NCBI GenBank assembly: GCA_947471745.1
Contig: CANJKZ010000777.1
Span: 372,001 to 436,000 of the forward strand
Length of the DNA stretch: 64,000 nucleotides
Direction: 5' to 3'
Source: Closterium sp. Naga37s-1
Taxonomy: Eukaryota; Streptophyta; Zygnematophyceae; Desmidiales; Closteriaceae
Notes under the pieces: generated by a model
Databases searched by the model: none
What the model was told of the DNA's origin: nothing
Seen by the model: the letters and a program-made list of their open reading frames with translations, nothing else
Shown: one piece after another, positions 1 to 12,501 of the stretch
Position numbering within the stretch: position 1 is the stretch's first letter
Layout: the number at the start of each line of letters is the position of its first letter
Made by a program: the position numbers and the translations under genes

Positions 1-3000
1 TTCGCTAGGTTTTAACAACCCCATCATGGCCCCACGTCCATGGAGGCTTAGCGCCTCTCTGTTGCGCCGCCCACACATCGCCCACATTCTAGACACACAG
101 CTTCCACGTCTCCCCTCCCACTCGTCTCCAGATGACTGGGACCACTGGAAACAACAACTCTCTCTTCGCCTCAAGTGCTTCGCCAACCAGGAGCGGCGTC
201 GTGTCTCAGGAACCATGGCCCACCTGCGCCACCTTATCGGTCGCCTACAAACCCAAGCTGCCTGCTCCGCCCTGAGCATGGAGGACAACTCCCGCCTCAG
301 CAAAGCTCGACTACAACTCATGAAATATGAAGCCACCAAAACCGCCGAGCTGGCCCTCAAAGCCAAGCTTAAGGTCGAAGGCCATCGCGAAATGGGTCTC
401 TCTTCGTTACTCGCCGGTCTTAACGCTCGCATCAAAGCCTCACTCATCTCGTCTCTTACGCTGTCGAATGGCGAAACTTCCTCCCACCTTCCATCAATGA
501 CGGCGGAATGTACCCGTTTCTTTCGGCATTTATACTCTGGTTCCACGCCTGTCATCCCCAACCCCTCATTCTGGAGTCACATCCCTCGCTCCACACTGCC
601 CGACTCGCTTACCCGCCTCTTGCAGTCACCTTTCTCCCTCTCTGAAATCGGGAAAGCTCTTGGACAACTATCGCGGGGTAGAACTCCTGGTCCTGACGGC
701 CTCCCTAGCGAGCTCTTTCGAGCGTTCACGCCTCGATTTGCCCCTGCCTTTCACTCCTTACTAGGCTCACATCCCCCTCCCTCGCTACCTCCGTCCATGC
801 TCTCCGGTCGAACTGTCCTCATTCCCAAGAAGGGTGACTCGACGCTCGTAGAGAAACTTCGACCCATCACGCTCATGAACTCCGACTACAAAGTGCTTGC
901 CTTGTGCCTCGCCAACCGTCTTCAGCGTGTGCTCCCTCACATCATTCACCCGTCCCAGACCGCTTTCATCAAGCGCCGTAAAATTGGTGATACCATTAAC
1001 GACACTCTTGACATCATGGATTGGGCCTCCTACTCCCGCACTCCCCTTCTCGCTCTTACGGTCGACTTCCGCAAGGCATACGACCTTGTCGACCGAACTT
1101 TTCTCTTGCAATCCCTCTCCCACCTGGGCCTACCCTCTCCATTTATCGACTGGGTTCGCATCATGCATTCTGGCACCTCCACGTGCATTGCCGTCAACAA
1201 CCTTGCGGGCCCGCTCTTCCCTGTCCGCACTGGTGTTCGTCAAGGCTGCCCCTTGGCCCCCCTCCTCTTTGTCTGCGTCATTGAGATTTTCCATCGACAA
1301 ATGTCCCTATACCTGCCAGGATTTCCCCTGTCTCCCCTGTCTCGCCGTCTTATGGCCTGTTACGCGGATGATGTAACAATTTTTCTCTCGTCTAATGATA
1401 AACTCGGTTCGGCAGTTGCTCACCTCCTGACTTTCGCCTCAGTTTCTGGCGAATCCCCTAATTGGAACAAATGCTCCATTATCCCCTTCAACATCTCCTC
1501 GTCACTTCTCTCTAATGCCGAGCCTATTCCCATTCGTGCTCCCAATGAGGCGGAACGCATCCTCGGGATCTTCGTTGAGAAAGACAACCTCGGCGCCACT
1601 ACCTGGAATACAACCCTCGCCAGAGTCCAACGCTCCTCCAGATACCCCGCTTCCTTGCGGGCTACGGCCACGTGTCGTAAATCTCTCGCGTCGGTCTTCT
1701 TGAACTCTACCCTCTCTTTTCCCGGCCGTTTCCAACCTGCTCCGCCTGACACCCTTACACGCCTCGACACCACTGTTGGTAACTTCTTATCCTCCTCCCG
1801 CTACAAGGATTCCGGCCTCGCGGTTCGCCTCATTCCCCGCCGAATTCTTTTTAACTCCCCCCGTGACGGGGGACTCGGCGCCATTGCGCCCTCTACACAG
1901 ATCCGCGCTCTCTCCATCCAACGCGCGCTTCGACGTTTTGGGGTTTCCCCCTCTGAGGAAGTGGCTAGGAACGCCGTCGCCCTCCCTTTCGGTACTCATG
2001 CTTTCCTATCTCACCCAGCAATTCTCCAGCCTAAGGTTCTGTCCCCGTCCATCCCCCAACGTGCGCTCGCAGAACTCCGCGCCTTTCTGTCTATGTCACC
2101 CACTATCCCCCCCCCCACGAATGACGCCTTTGTGCCTTCTCGCCGAACCGACGGCCTTCAACCGCTTTATCCTCAAACCCAATGGAAAACCCTTCGGCCT
2201 TATCCGTCGTGAAAAGTTTCTCCTTACACAGCAAGTCCGCCTTGGCGACATCTGTAATGCCACCTACAATGGCTTGGAACCCATCTCTCCGAAGGAGTTC
2301 GCTGTTAAGTTCCCGCCATCTCGTTTCCAATCCGGCCGTCGAGTCTTGCGCGAACTCGTCGCGGCCATCCCCCCTTCCTGGTCGGCAGCACTCCGGGCCC
2401 CCACCACCGCTGCGGCATCACCTGGGGACTGGCTCATCCTCTCTCAGGAACTTCACTCCACTCCTACGCTAGCTCTACAGGTCTCTTCCTTTACCCCGCC
2501 GCACACTGTTTCGGTGACCTTCTTTCGAATCCTCCCACACCGTCTCATAGACCGCACCCCCATTGGCTCTAGCACTGTTCACATTAAGAACGTTGCGGCT
2601 GTGCATACCTATGACCGTTGGGTTGCAGGGCCGTTTCATACAGGTGCAGGGCTAGGCGCACGGCTGGAGCTTCTTCACGACGGCTTCCCAGATCTTGCCT
2701 CCATCCGCCGTCTTCTCTACTCACAACAGCCGCTGGATCATGAGCTTCGTTAGACACGCGCTCTCACATCCTCTCCTCCACCTATCTTTCCTAACCTCAC
2801 CCATGACTTTCTCCGGGAACAACCTAGCCTGCAGCGAGACCTCCTTTTTCACCTCTACACCCGCACCCTTCCTTCGGGCGCTCGATTCCAATTTGCCATT
2901 GATAGAGGACGGTGCTCTCTTTGCGCATCTGGAGACACAGAGACCATCTCCCACATCTTCTTCCGCTATGGTATCGCTCCCGCTGTTATATCTGCGCTGG

Positions 3001-3568
3001 GCTCGGTTGCCCGCCGTCATCTTGGTTGCTCGCCCCCTGAAGAGCTTCTCCTTTTTCCTCTCCGCGCGAGAGTTGGACAATGCGCTCCCTGGAGTCTCCT
3101 CGTCGGTGCAGCTGCCAAGGGGATTTGGAATGCGAGATGTGAAAGAAAGTTTCACGACACGTCTGCCACCAAGTTTGAAGTGCTTCAACTAATCCTCGCA
3201 CAATTTCTTCTCGCTTTCAAGATCTTTCTCTGGAGAAGGTCCTCTCAATCCGCTAAGAAACAACAACGTTCCGCCTCCCGCATCAAGATCGCCACTCGTC
3301 TCCGTTTCATCTGTTTTGACGACACAGGAGTCCCCTCCATCCACCCTGCCCTTCGTGCCTCGTGGCTTCTTGGCAACCCCTTCCGTCCACCATAGATGCT
3401 TTCACCATCTTAGAGCGCTCCCCCCTGATTGCCGGGGGATATCCCCCTTTGGGGATAGGGGAATAACGTGTTGTGACGTACTCCTTATAGGCTGTTGGTC
3501 ATTTGGCCATATTCCCTGCTTGCTCCATGTATGTTTGTATACAGGTTACGACCTTAATATAACCTTTT
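1..3568 (+). mobile_element. LINE (non-LTR retrotransposon), 5' part outside window
   Basis: The left 3.6 kb is the 3' portion of a non-LTR retrotransposon. It carries a reverse transcriptase and a C-terminal Cys/His zinc-knuckle-like region, and has no LTR. The endonuclease expected upstream would lie beyond the left edge. The 3' end is placed near 3568 because GTTACGACC (3545-3553) followed by an A/T-rich stretch is also how the truncated relative at 54350-54943 ends. The coding region has a frameshift and a stop, so this copy looks inactive. Confidence 0.85.
26..3395 (+). pseudogene. LINE ORF2 reverse transcriptase, frameshifted
   Basis: This encodes the LINE reverse transcriptase that copies element RNA at the target site. 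The first frame (26-2212, 728 codons) holds the RT domain: LRPITL near 860, the FRKAYD motif with a catalytic Asp near 1066-1090, and YADD at 1361-1372. At a run of ten C (2107-2116) the homologous reading passes to another frame, which continues to 3395 apart from one TAG at 2751-2753. That part includes CSLC at 2913 followed by a His, the pattern of the zf-RVT region, and a basic tail. The ATG at 26 is simply the first Met in the window; the true ORF probably starts further left. The frame change could be a sequencing error in the homopolymer, but together with the TAG it suggests a dead copy. Confidence 0.8.
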
Positions 3569-4419
3569 AACCTTATCTGTCCACGACCCGCTTTCACTCG
3601 TGTGCTCAGCGTTTGTCATTTTCACAAAGCACCCTCCGTTTCAAGCCAGTCGATACAAGAAACACGGAGCTGATCGAGGCGTGCGTCTCGAAGTCTCCCG
3701 ATACGACTGGACATGGCTCAATCTTGACCAATGTTGCGTGCGTGGTGAGGACGCGGCTCCAGAATAGCGGTTCGGCAACCATCCCCATGCGCATACGGAC
3801 GCCCTCCACACGATCAGATGCTTTGGGCCAGTCACCCCCCCCCCCCCCCCCCAAACCTTGTATCGCATGACGGACGGTTTTCGGTTTGTACACCCTGTTT
3901 CTCGATGTTTGAACAATCGGGAGCCCCGGCTACAGTGCGCACGTGTGCTTGGATTCAGCGGGCTGGTGCTTGCAACCGAAATGCACTTCAGGTGAACGGG
4001 AGACAACGGTTTATGAAAAAAACTTGCTTTTGAGTTCGGTTTCGTGCGGCAAAAGTGCTTATACGGTATGTTCTGGGACCAATTTAGACGCATTGATGTC
4101 AGTACAACCGGCTTGTCAATATGGCGAATGTCAGTGTGGCGCGAAACAGGGTGTAGTCCAGAAGAGTGACGTATTTACACCACACAACACCGCACCGCAC
4201 TATACGTACCGTACCAAGCCGTGTCTAACCCTAGTGGAAAGTGCTGACCCTAGAAAGTTTTGACTGAGGTTACCAATTTACCATCCAACCCCATCGTTCT
4301 ATCCAACCAAGCAAAAGTGAAGTGATACTACGCAAGAAATTTCGGAGCGCATACGTCAATCTCGCGCTTCGAGGGAGTTCCTCCCACCCCGTCCCGAGAC
4401 CTGTGCACCTGTTTCCTTG
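3569..4419. other. intergenic, no gene seen
   Basis: There is no convincing coding signal between the LINE tail and the oxidase promoter. It contains a C homopolymer at about 3834-3852 and otherwise unremarkable mixed sequence. Open frames here are short and overlap on both strands. Confidence 0.5.
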
Positions 4420-4426
4420 TATAAAA
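4420..4426 (+). promoter_or_regulatory. TATA box of the multicopper oxidase gene
   Basis: TATAAAA lies about 77 bases upstream of the ATG at 4503, a usual distance for a TATA box with a short 5' leader. The sequence between it and the ATG has no other ATG. This is read from consensus only; the transcription start is not known. Confidence 0.6.
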
Positions 4427-4502
4427 AGCGCTCGTTCTGTCCGGCTTCACTTAACCCAAGCAAACAGTAATTACTTCCGCACTATTGCCATCGAGTCACG
4501 CC

Positions 4503-7207
4503 ATGGCGCTTGCTAGACGCTGTACGCTCTTTCTTCTCCTCGTTCTTGGTTTAGCCTACATTGCAAAGGCAGCCATTGCTCCCACGGCCACAGCAGGCCC
4601 CAAGTGCAAGAACGCGTTCCCTCAGAGGCCTCTGTGCAAGTTCGTGGACAGCTTGACCACGCGCGTGATTCCCACTCTCGATGGCACCAAGCCGCTCACA
4701 ATCGGCTCCTATCAAATATACCAGGTACCTTTCGCACCCGCTCGTTCCAGCAACAACTTGTGGTTGAAGCGCGTCACCCACGCACGCTATTCCCAAAGGT
4801 CTGGCTCTTTTCGAGGCGCGAACGCGCAATGCGCCTCTGCATCTAACCTAGTCGATTCCCTTCGAAAATCTTGTGCGCATGGCAGAAATTCCATCGCGAT
4901 CTGCCGGCGACGAAGCAGTACGCGTACGGCACGAGTCAGAAGACGGCGTCGTACCCCGGCCCCACCATCGTGGCCAAGGTGGGCATCGACACGACGGTGA
5001 CGTGGGAGAACCATCTGCTCGACAACACGCACATGTTCACCGTCGACCCCACGCTCATGGGCTACAAGTACCCCAAGCGGGGCATCCCCATGGGTAAGAC
5101 TCTTATCCGAGCGCTCCGAGCACCTCGGAGCGCTCTTTACCCTACCATCATTTTCCTTTGGTATCTTGGGCTCTCGGCTCGAGAGCGGCACTCCGCTCGT
5201 TGCAATCGCGTGCGAAACACTCAGTCTCCTCGCCACCGATGTTAAATGCCATGACCATGCAGTTGCTCACAGGCACGGCGGTAGTCAGCAGAGCTTCTAC
5301 GACGGGCACCCTTTCGCGTGGATCACACAGTACGGCGAGAAAGGCCCCACGTACGCGACGAACGTGTACAAGTACGTGAACGACGAGGCGTCCACCATCT
5401 GGTACCACGACCACATGGCCGGCTTGACGCGCCTCAACGTCGCTGCCGGCCTGGCGGGGCTGTACATTATCACGGACCCCGAGGTTGAGTCCAAGTTCAC
5501 CTGGCTGCCGCCCGCCTCCCGCACCGTGCCGCTCGCCATCGCGGATCGCCTCTTCTTCGCGAACGGGTCGGTGAACTACCCGAACGTGGGGATCGTGCCG
5601 AACGTGCATCCCAACTGGATTCCCGAGTACCTCGGCGACACCAACATGGTTAACGGCGTGGTACGTTGCTCTGCTAGACACACGGTCATCGCCCTTACCG
5701 GGACAATTTGCGCGACGTGCGATCATTACCATAGGAGCTCGGGTGTGATGCAGTTTCATGCGTTTTCTGTTGCTCGCGCAGGTTTGGCCGTACCTCAAGG
5801 TCCGGCCTGCGATGTACCGGTTCAAGATGCTGGGTGCGGCGAACGCGCGTTTCTACAATCTGCAGTTCGTTTGCGCGCAGCGCGGCGACTACCCCAACTT
5901 CGTGCCACCGCTCAGGGGCAAGGTTCTCGATATAATCAGCGTAAGTACTTATTAAGAGCTCCCTCGACATATTATGGTTTACAGCTCTCAAGCAACAGCG
6001 GTTCACAAACCGATAACACTATCTGATTTACGCGCAGATTACCACCGACGGCGGTTACTTGCCAAAGCCGGTGTACTCCAAGTCACTGCTGCTGGTTCCC
6101 GGTGCTCGCCAGGATGTGCTCGTTGATTTCTCCAACCTGCCCGACACGTGCAAGGACGTGATTCTCCAAAATCTTGCTGCCGCGCCCTTCCCCGCTGGTG
6201 TGACGGCTGACCGCGACACGGGGCTTGTAATGCGCTTCGTGATCACCAATCGCAAGCGCTTTCCCGCGCCGAAGATCCCCAGCTCCATCTCGGTACGCGC
6301 GCATATCGATAGGAACCCGGACCTCCCAACTTGCAAAGCCAATTTTAGTGTTGCAAATCAGTCGGAAGTCCCCAGCTCCATCTGGTTACGCGCTTGTCGT
6401 GACAAAATCCCTGGTGCAAGCCATCGACTCCGACTCGGAGTCGTTACAAGCCTCCGCAATACCACGATTTCCACGTGTGTCCCCTTTCCCGCATTGTTGA
6501 ACAGTACTTGCCTCCAATCAACTACAAGAACATCCAGAAGGTTCGCTGGCACCGCCTGGTGGAGGAGATGGATCCCAAGACGAACCTGCCCGTCCGCGTC
6601 ACCATCGACAACCTCGGGTTTGCCGACCCCATCAGGGACTACCCCAAGCAGGTGAGTACCACGTCGCTCTTCCCAATCATACGATTCAGAACCAGTGCAG
6701 CTATGTAAAGCTTCCTGCCGGTCCGCACCCCACCCCAACACACCCCAACCCCGCCCCACCTCACCCGTCCGTATTTTCTTTCCCCGGCAGGGCACGAACG
6801 AGCTGTGGCATATCATTAACTTGTCGGCCGACGCGCACCCCATGCACTTCCATCTCGTGGACCACCGCCCCGTGTCGCGCCGCCCCTTTGACGTCGCGGC
6901 GTTCCAGGCTGGCAAGTGCGCGTTCCGCGGCAAGAAGCTGCCCACCTGCTGGACTGGACCGAGGGTTCGGATCGATCCCACTGAGGACGGTTTGAAGGAC
7001 ACCACAACCGCGTACCCCGGTCAGGTGCTGACGCTGTGGTTCGGCTGGCACGATGGCAATGGCAAGCCTTTCCCGTTTGACGTGACCGTTGGCCCGGGCT
7101 ACGTGTACCATTGCCACATGCTGGATCACGAGGATAATGACATGATGCGGCCGTTCAAGGTGATCAAGTTAGCGCCAGAAAGACCGTTGTTGGTTCTAAC
7201 TCATTGA
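4503..7207 (+). CDS. LPR1-like multicopper oxidase, secreted
   Basis: Seven exons give about 601 residues: 4503-4724, 4886-5093, 5263-5660, 5782-5940, 6038-6292, 6505-6651, 6791-7207. All introns are GT-AG and phases agree. The N-terminus is a signal peptide (hydrophobic LFLLLVLGLA). Copper ligands are visible: AHRHGG and WYHDHMAG in the first cupredoxin domain, HPMHFHL and HCHMLDHEDNDMM in the last. The Met five residues after the final His is the expected type-1 copper axial ligand, as in CotA and plant LPR1/LPR2. WKFHRDLP-like and YGTS-x-KTASYPGPT segments also match the LPR type. Plant LPR proteins oxidise Fe(II) in the cell wall and take part in phosphate/iron sensing in roots; that role is inferred from the family only. 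The substrate cannot be told from sequence, and bilirubin-oxidase-like activity is an alternative. Confidence 0.9.
6276..6393 (+). repeat. micro-duplication of exon 5 end and donor
   Basis: The last bases of oxidase exon 5 with the 5' splice site (CCCAGCTCCATCT then GGTACGCGC, 6279-6300) recur at about 6370-6392 with one extra T in the donor (GGTTACGCGC). The intron therefore contains a decayed echo of its own exon boundary, as seen in the other genes of the window. Confidence 0.7.
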
Positions 7208-8028
7208 TGAGCTGCGGTTCTAGGACTTCGCTTGATTATGTCTCACGAGACTAGATGCATTAGTGTAGCAAGTTTCGAATAGGACTAGGATTGATTGTGC
7301 GTCACGAGAGAAGTTGCACTAGTAGGACAGGTTGCATGTTTTAGCACCTGTGTCTCTGGAATGTGTTTTCTGCCTATGCCTAGGGGAGCTAGAGCAGCTG
7401 GGACTCTGGCAAAGTCTGGATCAGTAGGGTGATGTATCCTTTTGGTAATAAGGACAGTATGCATTTCCTAAAGGAGAAATACAAGGCACTTCCTTCGGAA
7501 AAGAGGATATACGAACAACTTACACTGCAATGCTGTGTTAACAATGTAGCAACACAATGGTTGTTTAAACATTTCACGTATAAGCAGAGAGGTGGTGCAA
7601 CCTAAAAAATGCTAACTGAAAAGTGCTATTTTTCAGTGTTGCACCAGGACTCATCCCGTTTTTGCAGATCTACACATTAGCGGAGTGTACAGTTTGCAAT
7701 ATCAGTACTAATGGAGTTATTACGATATGTCCACAACAACAGAGGCACGGCAAATTGGCGGGAACACGTTGTCAGCTCCGTCGCACAGAGAAATGCTCCC
7801 ACCTGTTTTTTCTCCCTCGAGAATTGTGACCGACCAGATTTGGTCCTCAGAGATGTCCACATCACAGATTATTTTGTCTAATTTCCGGTCGCCGTTCTTC
7901 CAAGATTGCAGGTGACGCTCCAGCCATCTGAGATTGTACAGACTTTCCTGGTATAGATCTACGTGGATTCGTCACCTGCTGTACCAGCGTGCTCTCGGCT
8001 GGTTTTTTCTGAGCTAGTGCGATCCAAA
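7208..8028. other. intergenic between oxidase and TMEM214-like gene
   Basis: This 0.8 kb holds the 3' region of the oxidase and the presumed promoter and 5' leader of the next gene. I see no conserved frame. The A/T content is higher than in the genes on either side. Confidence 0.5.
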
Positions 8029-11000
8029 ATGGCAGATTTTGTGGAGGAGCCTCGTGTGGTGCAGTCTGAGAACCACGGATGGCAGAAGGTGACTAATGTT
8101 AAGAAGCAGCGTCGCCAGGAACAGAAAGACTCAAAGAAGCCGTCAGCTGCAGGAAAATCCGCAGGTGGGAAAGGGTCGATCGGCCAATCCGTGTTTTCTT
8201 CGCTGGAGGATGAATCTAAGCAGAGGAGAGCGAGGATCGAAGCTCGCGCAGCAGCTGCTGCAGCAGCTGAGCGGGAAGCGGAGCGTGCAGAGTACGACGC
8301 TGACGATGACGATGATGATGATGAGGAGAGGGAAGCCAAGGCCCCAGCAGCAGCAGAGCCTAAGAAGCCTAAGAAACCTAAGAAGCCCAAAGTTACCGTT
8401 CTGGAGGCTGCGACAGCGATCAAAGTGGACGAATTGTCCGCGTTCCTTGTCGAGATCTCGGTGCGTGCCGACATTTCTAACCCATTTCGGTGGCTGACGT
8501 CATTTTATTGCTTTGAATCTGTTAACTTCGGGGACATCGGCCGGAATATGCTAAAAAAATTCGCGTTCCAAAATGAATGTTCACAACGTTTACTCGTTTG
8601 CGGATCGAACTCCTCACCCTCCGGTGCTCAATGTGTGTCGCTGCTGCTCTTTTTGTCCATCAACTCTCTGTCTCCTTGCCTGCGTTCAGGAATCCTTCGC
8701 AGGCATGCCGGATGTGCAGCTGATGCGTTGTGCGGATTTCTTCGCACGAGCCTTCAGCGCGGTGCTTCCATCGCAGCTCAACATCCCCAAGATCATCCGA
8801 GATTCCAGCTTGGCCAAAGCCCTTGACGTGAGTCGCTCCACTATATCCCTCTCTTTCACGCAGATCTGACTACGCGGTTGCGATCAGTACCTGTTTCGTT
8901 TTCGCCTAAAGTCGAATTAGGCCGCGTTGAAATGGCTTCACTCTCGATCTAAGCCTTACCTTTCGTTCCCTTCCCTGCAGTTACCTTGGAATGACATTCC
9001 CGAGGAGGTTCGCACAACCGCCTCTGAATGGCTGGCGGAGCGGCCTGCGGACGCGCTGGCGAAGTTTCTGGTTACCCTAGTGCGATCGGCGCTCGAGGAT
9101 GTGCTTCCAGTCGGCAAGGTGGCCAAGGGAACCGCCGCACAGCCGCTGACGCCGCCCAAGGCCAAGGTGCGACTTTACGACAGGCTCCTTTGTTCTCCCC
9201 GTTTCCTGAGATTGTAGTCAAATTGTGCCTGGAAACATGAAATAAGTCATTGTTTTTAATCTCGTCCGGAAGAAGCGAACTAGGACCACAAAAGAACAAC
9301 CAGAAAGTGGAAGACTTGCTTATTGAGAACCTCACTTCGTTAATTCTACCAAAGAAAGAGGTCACAAAGAACCATACCATTCATACACTGGGTCTGAATT
9401 TACTGCAGGTGGGCATGCTGGTGCTGCTGGTGCTGCTGCTGCGGCGACGGCCGGACGTGATGCTACAGGCGGCCGACTCCATCCGCACGGACCCTGGCTG
9501 CCTCGGCCAGGACAGGCTGCCCGTGCTCGCCTGGATGTACGGCCAGGTGCGTCCTCCCCCTTCCTGCTTTCCTCCCTCCCTCCCTTCCGTCCTCGCTGAC
9601 TGCCCTCATTCTGTCCATGGTGCTGGTCAGCTGCTATAGATGTACAATCCAGCTCTGTGACCTCTCTGATTTATCATTTTTATTTCACTCATACACCCCT
9701 CGCCACTTCACAACTCCCCCCCCTCCAACCCCAACCTCCGGTGTATAATTGCCACGTGGCTGCCAGGTGGCAGTGGTGGATCTGGTATCGGGCATGGCGC
9801 TGCTGGTCAGCAACCTCATGCCCTTCACATCGGGCAAGCAGGGCTCGCCTGTGGGCCGCGACGTCACTCTCACCTACTTCCAAACGTGAGTATCCCCATC
9901 GTCTGGTCCCTTCCCTTTGGCCTTTTCACCAATATGTTGCCCGTTTTCACCAAAGCAGTGCCTTATAGTAATGAGGTCACTGGTACTTCCAGCTGGAAAA
10001 AAAATCCCCATCGTCCCTTTCCCCCCTCCCTACCCCAGCGTGCTGCTGCGCGGCTCCGAGTGAAACGCGAGAGAGGTGCTGCTGAACGCGGCGCTCGTTT
10101 CTGAGGCGCCTCAGTAACATCTTTCCCCCCCACCTCCCTCCCTTCCCCTCTACCATTTCCCCCCTTTTCCCCACTCTCCCCCCCCCAGCGTGCTGCTGCG
10201 CGGCAACGAGCGCAAGGCGAGGGCGGTGCTGCTGAACGGGGCGTTCCGCAAGGGCGAGCGGCTGGTGCCCTACTCCACGCTCGACCAGTTCCTGCGCCTC
10301 GCCTTCCCCCCCGCCTCTGCCCGCACCAAGGCCACCGACCGCTTCACTGCACTCTACCCGCTTCTTAAGGATATCACGCTCGCAGGCTCGGGCCGAACCA
10401 AGTCCACCAAGGCTGTTGCCACGATGCTGCTTCCGCTGATGTTCCGAGCCGCAGGGGAAGGTACGGGTGGAGGTATGGATGCATGCAGGTGGGGCTATGG
10501 GTGCATGTGAAGGCAAGGGTGCGTGTGAAGGCAAGGGTGTATGTGAAGGCAAGGGTGCATGCGAAGGCAAGGGTGCATGGGTCTGTGTTTTCAGCTGCTT
10601 TGGAACCAGGGTTCAATTTGTGAGAACGCTGGACAGGGCGTGCCATCTGTGCATGTCTTTCATCTGTGCTTACTCTCATTGACACCCCGTGCTGCCTCTT
10701 GCCCACCTGCCCTGCCCGCTGCCCTCTCTTCCCTCTCAGAGCCTGAAGCGCTCGCCCAGGAGGCGAGCAGCCTCTTCGTATGGTGCTTGGCAGAGAACCC
10801 TGACTGCTACCTGCAATGGGTGAGCGCCCCCGTCTACTTTTGACACGACTCATAGCTTCTAATGCTGCTACAACGTTTCATTCTATCAGTCTCGTTCTAT
10901 CCAGGTGGCTCTCAGCTTCACCTGGACAACTGTACCCTCAGCCTCCTCTCCTATCTGTCCTTTAATCCACACTAGTCGAGAGGCGTGCAGTCTCCACACA

Positions 11001-12065
11001 ACTGCAACTCGATTGCACAAGGATTGTTCCATGGCTTGGGACAAGCCATGTCGGTCACACAGATGGCTTGTGCCTAACTGCATGTGTTGTGCGTGGCTGT
11101 TGCAGGAGCGGCATCATTCGGAGGACCATGCCACGAGCACACTCCTGCTGATCCACCCTTATAACTCAACTTGATGAACAAAGCATGTCTGCCTGTGCGT
11201 TGTCCTGGCAGGAGCGGCATCATGCAGAGGACCATGCCACGAGCACACTCCTGCTGACCTATGTGCTGCGCTCATGGCCCACTGTCAAGACGCAGCTCGC
11301 GCCCTTTGACCCTCTGCGCAAGTTCCTTGCCTCCATTCGCAAGAAGGTGTGTTCTGCCTGCTGTGCAGTGTGCGTGATGCTTGCTGTGGGTCAGTGTGCC
11401 GGCCATTCTCCCCCGCTCCTGTGCCCCGTGCCCCTGTGCTCCCATGCTCACATGTTCATGCTCTCATGCTCCCATGTTCCTATGCTCACCCATGCTCCTA
11501 TGCTCACCCATGCTCCTATGCTCACTCATTCTCCTATGCCCACCCATTCTCCTATGCTTAATTCCTAGCTTCTCATTTCCCCCACACTCTCTTGCTCCAC
11601 ACTTCGTTCCAAACCTCTTCTACTCCAACCCCTCCTCGTCCCATCCGCCTCCCCTGCTCCCTCTCAGCAGCACATTGCGGCATTGGAGGAGCTGGACAAG
11701 GGCCAGATAACACAGAAAAAGGATATCCAAAGCGCCTACGCAGTTTGAGATTGCCTTGAAAGTTGCATCCTCTCACTCCACACCTCATCCCATCCTCTTC
11801 TTCCCTCTCCCCATCTGTGCAGCACATTGCGGCATTGGAGGAGTTGGATGAGGGCCAAATAGCGCGGAAAAAGGACATCCAAAGCGCCGACGCAACAGCG
11901 AGGAAGCTGCAAGGGAAGGTGGCTGCAGGGGGGAGCTGCGTGGTGGTGTCGGCTGCTCTGGTGGCCGTTGCAGCAGCAGCAGCGTATGCAGCCTTCAACT
12001 TGCCACCTCAAGGCGAGTTTAACCTGGATATTGATGCCGTGCTGGCATTGCTCAAGGGTAATTAA
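8029..12065 (+). CDS. plant TMEM214-like ER membrane protein
   Basis: Nine exons encode about 580 residues: 8029-8460, 8690-8827, 8981-9166, 9409-9546, 9767-9885, 10189-10460, 10740-10819, 11212-11346, 11823-12065. Phases agree throughout. The start is the ATG at 8029; the frame is open further upstream but only from a GTG. The N-terminus has the NHGWQKV motif of plant TMEM214-type proteins, followed by a lysine/acidic coiled region (Asp run and KKPKKPKK). The middle has the conserved blocks GQDRLPVLAWM, NGAFRKGERLVPY and ARTKATDRFTALYPLLK. A hydrophobic Ala/Val segment (SCVVVSAALVAVAAAAAY) lies near the C-terminus and is probably the membrane anchor. Animal TMEM214 is an ER protein linked to caspase-4 activation; the plant role is not established. 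Exons 6, 8 and 9 each have a decayed copy just upstream. Confidence 0.9.
10038..10245 (+). repeat. echo of exon 6 with palindrome between copies
   Basis: GCGTGCTGCTGCGCGGC and GTGCTGCTGAAC occur at 10038-10095 and again as the start of exon 6 at 10189-10240. Both copies follow a C-rich tract ending in CAG, so the acceptor was copied as well. The first copy has diverged (GTGAAACGCGAGAG in place of GCAAGGCGAGGG). The palindrome CTGAGGCGCCTCAG at 10101-10114 lies between the two copies. Confidence 0.8.
11106..11346 (+). repeat. echo of exon 8
   Basis: The start of exon 8, encoding ERHHAEDHATSTLLL (11212 onward), is preceded by a 50-base copy at 11106-11155 encoding ERHHSEDHATSTLLL, also after a CAG acceptor. 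The echo stops matching after about 50 bases and lacks the exon's 3' half, so splicing to it would not preserve the protein. Confidence 0.8.
11671..11930 (+). repeat. echo of exon 9
   Basis: Exon 9 begins at 11823 with CACATTGCGGCATTGGAGGA. The same 20 bases stand at 11671 after a CAG, followed by about 65 similar bases (LDKGQITQKKDIQSAYAV-like reading) and then a TGA. The pyrimidine-rich tract ahead of both copies is also similar. The intact copy is the downstream one. Confidence 0.8.
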
Positions 12066-12501
12066 CTCTGGAGGGCGAGGCTAAATCCCCTTACCGGAGA
12101 GGAGGAAGCGGTGTTTTGTGTCTCTACAGCCTTGTGACAGAGCAATTGGCCTGTGTTCTTGGAAAGTGGTACTATGCTATGACAGAGCCATATTGGAATA
12201 CTCGTGGTGGTTGAAGATACAGAAGAAAGACGTTTATGCATTGTACTCAGTATGCTTCTATCAGACTCCTATAGAAGAGTTCCGTAGGCGTTGGTGTAAA
12301 AGTGCACATTCGTGTGATAAGCAGCAGCACACAACATAAACTGACTTGCTGATAAGCTCTACGATAAGCCCAAGCCTACACCAACCTAGCGAGTTAGACA
12401 TGTCTGAACATTTTTTCTCAAAAGAAGTGAGGCATGAATCTGTAACGGTGCTGCAGCTCCACACAGAAGGGCAGCGGCAGTTACCAATCAGCGATGTAAC
12501 A
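12066..12501. other. intergenic between convergent genes
   Basis: This is the 3' flank shared by the TMEM214-like gene (+) and the Root-cap gene (-). No coding frame is supported. Confidence 0.5.

Noticed and set aside
3616-4263. Several 70-150 codon frames between LINE and oxidase
   Set aside because: They overlap on both strands, lack motifs and include a C homopolymer; treated as chance frames.
7963-8028. Upstream start for the TMEM214-like protein
   Set aside because: The frame before 8029 opens at GTG, not ATG; the ATG at 8029 gives the expected N-terminus ahead of HGWQKV.
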